Of a stretch of 64,000 nt of DNA, positions 56,421 to 64,000 are shown one piece after another (position 1 is the first letter of the stretch; every line of letters begins with the position of its first letter). The position numbers and the translations under genes were made by a program. This stretch comes from Dichetophora obliterata. Taxonomy: Eukaryota > Arthropoda > Insecta > Diptera > Sciomyzidae. Below the pieces are notes generated by a model. That model was given only the letters and a program-made list of their open reading frames with translations. It did not search any database and was not told where the DNA came from. Where the stretch lies: the NCBI GenBank assembly GCA_963920525.1, contig OY986439.1, forward strand, positions 44,441,193-44,505,192, written 5' to 3'.

Positions 56421-57664
56421 AATTTCTTAGATGAATTTCTTCTTCGTATTGGATGATGTTAACAACAAGTGCTACTCTGTAACTAAAAATATAAATTGTT
56501 CACAATTATATAACTTTGCTTTACAATATTTTGTTCTTAAACGCAGTTTTGAATAGGAAAGATTTTACACTAAAATTATTTTGAAAATAAAAGAATTTCG
56601 GTGAACTATGTAGATAACAATGGTTTTAAAGCCAAATTAAAATAAAGTCGGCATGTTTTTGTCTTGGAATCAACAAAAATAAAGCCTGAATCTGAGTATG
56701 AGTGAAAAAGAAAAGTTATTGTTCGGGTTGTGTGCTGTTTGCGTAATTATCAGTTTACATGCTGCAATAACATACCTAAGGGCATGTACAAACTTACGAG
56801 ACCTGCGTAATTTGTGTTTGCATTTAAAACAAAAATAACAATTTATCAGACTTGTAAAAAACAGAGAATTACGCTTTTACGTATTAACCAGTCCGATTTA
56901 CAATAAACTGTGAATTGGCTAACTCTGACATCAGAAAAAGATTTTTAAAGTAACAATTTTTTTTAATAATCTTCATTTGATTTTATTAGTTAAAACCTAA
57001 AAATATTTTCATTACAAACTTTAACTTTTTATTAAAAAAGTTGATTAATTTGCAAATTTCGTATGCATTTCACGCTCTCATCCAAGATAGAATTAAATAA
57101 ATTTTCTTAAATATATGTTAGTATTTCAATAATGAAATCCTCCATTTATTTGCAATCGTCACTTAATAGAGTTGATTTGCACACACCCTGAATACGATTA
57201 TATCACATGCAAAGTTGCCAGTTTTGGGGGAAGTTTCCCATTGAGGAAATTTTAATTGCTGTAGGAAATGAAAATTCTCATGAAATATTTTAATTCTTGT
57301 GGGTTTTTTTCCCAAACATTATTTTTAATTTCTCATATATTGTAAATATGAATAAGCAATAACGTTTTAATGCTTTTTGTACTTTTAGCTTTTAATATTA
57401 TGTAGCGAATCTGGTAATTTAGGGATTCTCACTAAAACTGATTTTGACATTAAAGTGCCAACATTTTTGATTCCTCGGCTAGCTTTATTAACAGCATCAT
57501 TATGTATAACGAAACGAAGGCTGAACGTGGTAACCAATACATTTTTCCATATCAAAAAATGCTATTGCTCGTTTCTCTCAAGATTTATTTTTGCATTCCC
57601 TACCGTTTAAAATCATAAAATATTTTTTTCATAAAAATGTTAGTTTTCTTGTGTTTTCGTTTCA
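56421..57664. other. AT-rich DNA with a decayed MITE
   Basis: 57495-57590 resembles the TTA-flanked MITE at 21200-21323 (TATAACGAAACGAAGGCT). The phrase CAAAGTTGCC near 57221, followed by TTTAATTGCTGT, recurs in inverted/related form at 63890-63970. No gene. Confidence 0.45.
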
Positions 57665-60174
57665 TCTAATATATAAAATTCTTCTGTCACGGGGTACGTA
57701 ATCGAACTCCTCCGAAACGGCTCGACCGATTTTCATGAAATTTTGTATGTATATTTTGTAGGTATGAGAATAGGTCGTAAAGTATATTTCAACCTCCTAC
57801 TAACAGTGGGCGTGGCACCTCCCATACAACCCAAATTTGCGATATCGAATATCTTTGGAGTTATAAGCCGCTTAGCCTCGGAATTCGGTATTCGACAATT
57901 TACACAAGCCGCTTCGCAGATAAAATTTTGTGAGAGTTGGACAAGGGGGCGTGGCACCTCCCATACAACCCAAATTTGCGATATCGAATAGCTTTGGAGT
58001 TATAGGCCGCACATCCTTGGAATTCGAAATTCGACCACAATTTACACGTGGCGTTTTACTGATAAAATTTTATGTGAGTTGGACAAAGGGGCGTGGCACC
58101 TCTTATACAACCCAAATTTGCGATATCGAATAGCTTTTGAGTCAATCAAACAAAGCAAACAAAGCCTCGGAATTCAGCATTCGAACTCAATTTACACATG
58201 CAGTTTTACTGATAACTTTGTATGGCGTTGGACAAGGGGGCGTGTCACCTCCCATGCAACCAAAATTTGAGAAATTCTACAGCTTTTGAGTTATAGGTCG
58301 CACAGCCATGGAATTGAGTATTCGACCACAATTTACACATACAATTTCACTGATAACATTTTATTCGCGTTTGGCAACGGGGCCGCGGCAGCAACGTGCC
58401 GGGTTTAAGCTATCTATATATATAAAATGGAATGTGTGTTTCTTTATTTGTTTGTTTGTACCTTATAGGAGACCAAACCTCTGGACCGATCTTCCTGAAA
58501 ATTTCACAGCATTTAACTGGGACTCTGGCATGATTAATAGGGTACTTTTTCGACCACGCCCACTTTTACGCCCACTTTTTTAAAATTATGTAATGGCTCC
58601 CATATAGTTTTTAACAGATTTACTTCAAATTGTATACACATTATACTCCAGGCGAGGTAGAAATAAACATTTCTTACGCCACGCCCCCTTTTACGCCCCT
58701 TTTCACGCCAAATTTAAGTTTTAAACTTTTTGTTCTCTGTACAAATTTGTTCCTTCCAACGGATTATTTTTTATTTGGTAGTATATTGCTCTTAATACTG
58801 TTAACGTCGCCATATTACTATGAACCACGCCCACTTCACCGCCCCCTTTTTTAATTCAGATACTTACTTATACCACTAACAATGTTTGCTATACAAAATA
58901 CTTTTTTTGTAATATGTATTTACCTAAAGTTTTATATAGTTTTTATCTACAGGTAAGGTAGCCATAGATTTTTTATTACCAAATCCCCCTTTTTCGCCCC
59001 ATTTTACTTTAATTATAATAAATCTGCTTTCAATCTATATATATAAAAATGAATGTCTGTCTGTTTGTTTGTTTGTTTGTGCTTTATAGGAGGCCAAACC
59101 CTTGGACCGATCTTCCTGAAACTTTCACCGCATTTTACTATGAATCTGGAAAGAATAAAAGGCTATATGAAGTTTTTGTTTGACAAAGGGGCGTGGCACT
59201 GCCCATATAACCTAAAAATTTAAATCGCCATATTTTGGGCATTTTTTGACCTACGTTGATGCTATTTGGTACATATGGTATTGGCATAGTTAGGAATACG
59301 TACCAGGAGAAAAGTGGGTGGGACCACGCCCCTTTTTAGGAAAATTAAAAATCGCAATATAGTCTTAACTACTGGACCGATCATCATTAAATTTTCACAA
59401 TAGGATATTCTTACGATATTCTAAATAATATACGATATTCTAAATAATAAATTCTTGACTATATAAAGTTGTGAGTGGACGAAGGGGCGTGGCCTCGCCC
59501 ATATAACCCAAATTTTAAAATCGTCATATCTTGGGCATTTTTTGACCAACGGCGGCAGTATTTGCTATATATGGTATTAGCATGAATAGAAATACGTACC
59601 AAAAGAAAAGTGGGCGGAGCACGCCCCTTTGTTTGCGATATATTGGAGGCTGGACCTGATAACCGATCTTAAATTTTCACAGCGTTCAGCTTTGACTCAG
59701 GAATACTTATTACATGATAATATTTTTCGACCATGCACACTTCTGCACCTACTTTTTTACTACGTTTATTAACGGCTATACCACAAATCATGTCATTAAA
59801 ACCATTAAAATACATATTAATTAAAATAGTGGGGTAGCTCAATTCTCTTTCTTCTACCACTGTCTTCAAAACAGCTGATTTTATAATACGTGTTAATTAA
59901 AATAGAGAGTGGGGTAACCCCATTCTCATTCTCCCACAACAGACTGCGAAACAGCTGATTGTGTAATTGCTGCTTTTTGATTGGTCTAAAAATAAAAAGG
60001 GGGAGCATGAAGCAAATTACATGCGATTCAGCGCTGAATTCTAATTGGTTTACAACAAAAAAAGAGGCGAAGCATTGCAATAATTAAATTAAATAAATAA
60101 ATTTTTGTAATTATATAAATACTTTTAATTTTATTTTAAACGAGGGGGTAGCGAAGCACACTGGGTTCAGCTAG
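57665..60174 (+). mobile_element. Composite Helitron-like non-autonomous element
   Basis: Starts TCTAATATATAAAATTCTTC and ends CACTGGGTTCAGCTAG, with host A before and T after, no TSD: the Helitron signature. Two more internal 5'-like starts (58413, 59034; TCTATATATATAAAA with GTTTGTTTGT) suggest tandem or nested copies. 57811-58370 is a minisatellite. The phrase 'GGACCGATCTTCCTGAAA' recurs. No Rep/helicase ORF. Confidence 0.75.
57811..58370 (+). repeat. Minisatellite, four units, period 139-150 bp
   Basis: Units begin near 57811, 57950, 58091 and 58241 with GGCGTGGCACCTCCCATAC and include TTTGCGATATCGAATAGCTT and ATTCGACCACAATTTACAC. Runs inside the Helitron-like element; related single phrases are at 1165-1505 and 42288-42610. 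Confidence 0.8.
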
Positions 60175-60559
60175 TATTACATAAAGATACGGTAAATATG
60201 CATCACAACCAGAGAAGAAAATTAGAGCAAATAAAAAATTTAAAATTGCTACCGTTTGATATAAGTGCCTGTGACTTCTTCTTAAGGTCGAGGACTTCTC
60301 GATAACATCAATAAAAATTGGGTTCTCAGATTTTGCTTTTTGAAAATTTTATTGAATTTTAAAATTAATTTGAAAGAAATCTCCGACCTAGACTTAAGGT
60401 CTGGAGTGAATGAATTAAATTTTGAGGGAATGTAGGCTATTTATAGGTTATTACAGAACGTTTCCACTGCCCGAACGAACGAAGAACTCATCGCAAACAA
60501 AACGTAGCAATGAATTCTTCGTTCGGTCTAACCGTTTCCACTGCATCAACATAAGTTCT
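60175..60559. other. Unassigned DNA
   Basis: Contains an inverted pair of GAACGAACGAAGAA-type and GAATTCTTCGTTCGG phrases near 60470-60530. No gene. Confidence 0.4.
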
Positions 60560-60670
60560 GGGGCCGAATTACAGATCCGTGATCGAGAAAAATTGTACAA
60601 GATTGAGAGGCACTTGTCTCGTCGTCCCCTTCGTAATTTTGCTCGATCACGGATGCTGTAATTCGGCCCC
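60560..60670. mobile_element. 111-bp palindromic MITE (GGGGCCGAATTACAG), copy 1
   Basis: The ends are GGGGCCGAATTACAG and its complement, with the arms continuing ATCCGTGATCGAG. Only about 40 bp separate the arms. Confidence 0.82.
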
Positions 60671-60736
60671 TCAACATTGGTAAGTCGCCATCTTGTTCGT
60701 TCGTGTAGAGGAAATACTTGAAATCAATGTCTGTAA

Positions 60737-61269
60737 TGCCGTGGTTATGCTAGCCAAACATGTTCGGTGTTCATTTTTGTTAATTTGTTCTCTTCGCTGA
60801 AATGTTTGTTTGGTGGTTATGCTATGATTGGTGGCACAGTTGCATTATATGTAATAGTATGTCAAAACACAAAAAAAGCACAACCCTAATTTGCATTTTT
60901 GTACTTAAAATTAACGAATTAAAAAACACGAACTGATATTACTTACTCTGAATTTTTATTCTAATATCTTAAACAAAATGGTTTGCATATATCTGACATG
61001 CAAGCTAGCTGTTTATGTTAAGGGTTACTTAAAGACACAATCAACTTCACTTTTTAATACTTTTACCTACTTTTTTGATGCTATTATACAAAATGACTAC
61101 AGCCAACACTGGAAAGTTCGGCATGTTTGGCGTTTCAAACAGCAATCAAAATGTTGGGTCCGAGAGCGAGAAAATGAATATGAGAAAAAGTTCATTTCTT
61201 AATTTTATACGTGAAACAATAACAACAAAAAATGTTCGGCAATCATGTTTGGCTAGCATAACCACGGCA
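60737..61269. mobile_element. MITE with TGCCGTGGTTATGCTAGCC ends, copy 2
   Basis: The ends are TGCCGTGGTTATGCTAGCC and its complement; TAA on both sides (60734-60736, 61270-61272). Sister of 43863-44477. Its short ORFs (60978-61272) are not genes. Confidence 0.82.
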
Positions 61270-61278
61270 TAAGCATCA

Positions 61279-61390
61279 GGGGCCAAATTACAGCATCCGT
61301 GATCGAGCAAAATTGTACAAGATTGATAGGCACTTGTCTCGTCGTGCCCTTCGTAATTTTGCTCGATCACGGATGCTGTAATTTGGCCGC
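61279..61390. mobile_element. 111-bp palindromic MITE, copy 2
   Basis: Begins GGGGCCAAATTACAGCATCC and ends GGATGCTGTAATTTGGCCGC. Very close to copy 1 at 60560. Confidence 0.82.
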
Positions 61391-62040
61391 AGTTTTTGTT
61401 TACAGAAACATGCTAAATCGGATTAATTTTGATTACTTTTATACATTTAAATAAAAGTTAATGGTAGTATTATTCATATTAAAAACAATAAACAATGTTA
61501 AGAACATCCTGCATGGTTTTGCCCGAAACAGTTCAATCAATTGTAAGCAAATATTAAAATTATTTCTCTTGTTATTTTTTGTTACATATGAAAAAACTTA
61601 TGAAGAACTCTTTAAGGGTTTTATCCAATAGCAGTGCAAAAAAATGGTAATTTTCATGAAGTTTTTTAATGTAAACTACTAAACTTTTTTAAACTATCAA
61701 TATATATCAATATATTTACTATAGTGTTTAGCGAATTCGTCTACGCAACGGATTCTTTTCTTTCAACTCTCATATCTTAATTTGTTCGGATCGACTTGAA
61801 AATTTTAGGACTTAAAATTTTGAGATAGTTTTACATCAAAAATATACAAAAAGTGTATGAAAATTCAAATCTACATGTGGGCGTAACCTTTTAAGAGGCA
61901 TAACACTTTACACAACGTAAAAAACAAAGTAAAAGAGTGTTCTTTTGTTTTAAGTTCTTAATTTATTTTGTTCCTTCTTTGCTTTTTCTACCTTATTAAA
62001 TACCATTTACACTAACCAACAGCTCTATTCACAAAAAAAA
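61391..62040. other. Unassigned AT-rich DNA
   Basis: No supported feature. Confidence 0.4.
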
Positions 62041-62483
62041 GGCCCAACCAAAATAGACGAAACAAGACGATAGCATTTTGACGAACGTCTGCACTCGTTA
62101 CGGATGTTTACGGATTTAACCCAAAATGAAACGATTTGCTCAACTCATCTTAAACAGCTGATCAGTAGGCAATCGAGTATTATTTATTTATTTATATTGT
62201 GCATTTTGTAATTTTTAATAAAGATTTTTGAAAATGAGTGAAATAATGACAAAATTGAAACAAATTGATGAAAATAAAATAAAAACGCACTCTGCACAGC
62301 TGTTTTTGACGAGTTGCTACGCTAGCAGTTCGGTTCTTACGGAATAATACGTCTTGTCAAACTGTTTCGTTTAGTTTCGTTCAGTTACATTTGCTCATTT
62401 TGGGTAACAACATTAATATGCATTAAACCGAACACTTACTTATTTACTCGTTACGGAGCAAAACGTCTATTTTGGTTGGGCCT
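62041..62483. mobile_element. GGCCCAACCAAAATAGACG-ended element, copy 2
   Basis: The ends are GGCCCAACCAAAATAGACG and CGTCTATTTTGGTTGGGCC, a perfect 19-bp inverted pair. Lacks the two MITEs present in copy 1 (52827-54236), so it shows the empty form. No coding. Confidence 0.82.
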
Positions 62484-62531
62484 AAACACTGGATTTGCCC
62501 GAAAATATCGAGCGAAATAACTGGCCGATCA

Positions 62532-62580
62532 GGGGCCGAATTACAGCATCGAGCAAAATTGTACAATATTGATAGGCACT
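62532..62580. mobile_element. 111-bp palindromic MITE, copy 3 (truncated)
   Basis: GGGGCCGAATTACAGCATC through GATAGGCACT match copy 2, then the sequence is cut by the next element at 62582. Confidence 0.72.
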
Positions 62581-63116
62581 TCCCTACAAGAAGACTATCG
62601 GTTATTTAACTAAGCAAATACGATTTTTCTAAACTGAAATGTCGGTTACCTCTTCATACAAAGTTTCGGTTATGCTAAGAAAAGCCTCGGGAAGAAATTA
62701 ACCGAAACTCGTGTATACGTGTGCTCTGGCATCCCTTTCTCACACTTATCAATTTCCAACCGAAATATAGCCGTCTCGCCTCTCTCTAGTTAGGGTTAAC
62801 ATAAATACAGGTTATAGGTAACTAGATCTCACCTGATAAATCTAACCGAATACTCAGTTATATGTAACCGTTAGATAGAAGTTTTATCTAACGTACTTAT
62901 TTATTATAAAATTTTTAAACTTATCTTTACATTTAATTTTTTTATATAAATTTAGTTAAAAAAGCCAACTGCTTCGTTTCTTCACTCCACCCACAGTTCC
63001 TTGATTTCCGTGTCCATTTGCTATTTGCTGCTCGCTGCATTATGGGCGGTGTGCGACTCTGAAGACTGTTGACAGTTGTGATGATGTTCATGCTGCTGTG
63101 GTTTGCTGCTGCTGAT

Positions 63117-63166
63117 TATTACTAAGACGATGATGATGCTGATGATGCTGATGATGCTGATGCCGA
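63117..63166 (+). repeat. GATGATGCT/CTG microsatellite
   Basis: Repeats of GATGATGCT with CTG interruptions at the SINE tail. Confidence 0.75.
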
Positions 63167-63363
63167 ACGGCTTATGTTCTCAAGAAACTTTACATGACAA
63201 TTTTTACTCTCTGAGGCTTGCCATTATCTGCAGAGAGGTGACGACCGAACAGAAAAATTAATTCGATTGAAAAAACTTTCTGTCTGAGCTGGAACTGAAC
63301 CCAGGCTACCGCGGTTCTTAAGCTTAGGGGCCACGCATTCTACCCACTAGGCCACGGTCGCCG
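63163..63363 (-). mobile_element. tRNA-derived SINE
   Basis: Read on the minus strand the head is GCGGCGACCGTGGCCTAGTGG, with an A box (TGGCCTAGTGGG) and, 50 bases on, a B box GGTTCAGTTCC. The tRNA 3' arm is replaced by unrelated body sequence ending GAGAACATAAGCCGTTCGG, then a CATCAG/CAGCAT simple repeat. RNA polymerase III promoter boxes are present, but it is not a functional tRNA gene because the acceptor stem does not close. Confidence 0.72.
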
Positions 63364-63544
63364 CAAAAATTTGATATACTACTTAATAATGATACCTTCT
63401 CTTTCCTTCACATGCATTTGCTAAAATGTTCATGTTTTTTCCTTGTTTAACAAATTTTGACACAGATTGAGTATGAGAATGTGGTTGTAAACAGAAAAAT
63501 TTATGTACTTGTGTTGGAGTTTCGGTTACCTATTTCTTGTAGGG

Positions 63545-64000
63545 ATGTTTGCCTACTACCATGAAAATAAATTTGATTGAATTTAGTATAAGTTAATTCA
63601 AGACAGTTTTTAGAATAAATTGAAGTAGTTAAAACCAATTTAAGTTAGATTGAAGTAGTTAAAACTAATTTAAGTTAGATTTAAGAAAGCATTAAATAAT
63701 TATTTGTTTCACCTTTAATTAGTTCCTTGTGTTCCAATCGCGTCGTGTTTTATGGTTTCGTATGTAAACTGTGTTCTGATGAGTGTTGATTTGAACTGCT
63801 TGATTTTCTGAATTTAATTGAATTGATTGTTTTATGGTTTGTGGGATTTTTTTATTGTCTGTGCGATGTTTATGGAAATTTTTGGTAAAAATTTCCCACT
63901 TGGAACTTTTTTTAATTGCTGTGGGAAAAAGGTAATTTGTGTGGGAATCTTTGTGGGCAACTTTGATCACATATGATGTCAATAAACACTCACGACTAAC
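63545..64000. other. AT-rich DNA to the window end
   Basis: Two tandem copies of a TTTAAGTTAGATTGAAGTAGTT-like unit lie near 63630-63680 and a GCAACTTTGATCACAT end similar to 57190-57230 near 63955. The minus ORF at 63719-63982 has no support. Confidence 0.4.

Larger units (their letters stand above)
62582..63544. mobile_element. Element with CCCTACAAGAA ends
   Basis: The left end CCCTACAAGAAGACTATCGG and right end CTATTTCTTGTAGGG are inverted; CGGTTACC occurs near both. It contains a SINE and a GATGCT repeat. TSD unclear; superfamily unknown. Confidence 0.5.

Noticed and set aside
60978..61370. Three overlapping ORFs of 65-74 codons
   Set aside because: They lie in the 60737-61269 MITE or the adjacent palindrome and are not conserved in the sister copy at 43863.
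63290..63363. Functional tRNA gene
   Set aside because: A and B boxes are present, but the 3' acceptor arm is missing and the sequence continues into a SINE body.
63719..63982. 87-codon minus-strand ORF
   Set aside because: Overlaps repeat ends shared with 57190-57230; no domain and no regulatory context.

Overview
The window looks like AT-rich, transposon-dense nuclear DNA of a higher fly (Diptera, probably Brachycera). The only conserved host gene I recognise is a fly-type HIP (Hsc70-interacting protein), and the repeats are types common in fly genomes: Jockey-like LINEs, LOA-like LINE ends, PIF/Harbinger, hAT, Helitrons and many small inverted-repeat elements. The sequence does not fix family or species. 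All boundaries, splice sites and target-site duplications (TSDs) were read by eye; no search was run.

Host genes. HIP lies on the minus strand in three coding exons (52231-52062, 51991-51873, 28158-27221). The phases join cleanly (2, then 1) to give 408 residues. Its second intron is 23.7 kb. It contains a second minus-strand gene (one large exon, 41482-39090). That gene codes for an acidic protein with two tandem cysteine-rich domains that resemble the N-terminal part of an insect transposase family but lack a catalytic domain, so it looks domesticated. No other host gene is supported. A possible promoter-like stretch with a CRE palindrome lies near 5.6-6.1 kb.

Layout. 0-7.8 kb: a LINE 3' end, a palindromic hAT-like element (1738-2912), a small CATAGATGGGCA-ended element (3081-3307), two TTA-flanked MITEs, and a decayed LINE reverse transcriptase. 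7.9-11.8 kb: a 5'-truncated Jockey-like LINE with an open ORF2 and an 11-bp TSD. 12.7-14.5 kb: a minus-strand Helitron-like element. 15.1-22.5 kb: a nest in which a Jockey-like RT gene is split by a PIF/Harbinger element, itself carrying at least five later insertions. 22.9-25.4 kb: a ZMYM-type hAT with a Harbinger-derived element inserted at its right edge. 27.2-52.2 kb: HIP with its intron, which includes a 4.1-kb DDE transposon with about 690-bp terminal repeats and several long hairpins. 52.5-64 kb: nested MITEs, a composite Helitron-like region (57665-60174), three copies of a 111-bp palindrome family and a tRNA-derived SINE.

The two host genes may be linked at the RNA level: the nested gene's 3' splice site has the same phase as the HIP exon 2 donor. 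The transposons show a readable order of insertion, because TSDs and reading frames of older elements resume on either side of younger ones.
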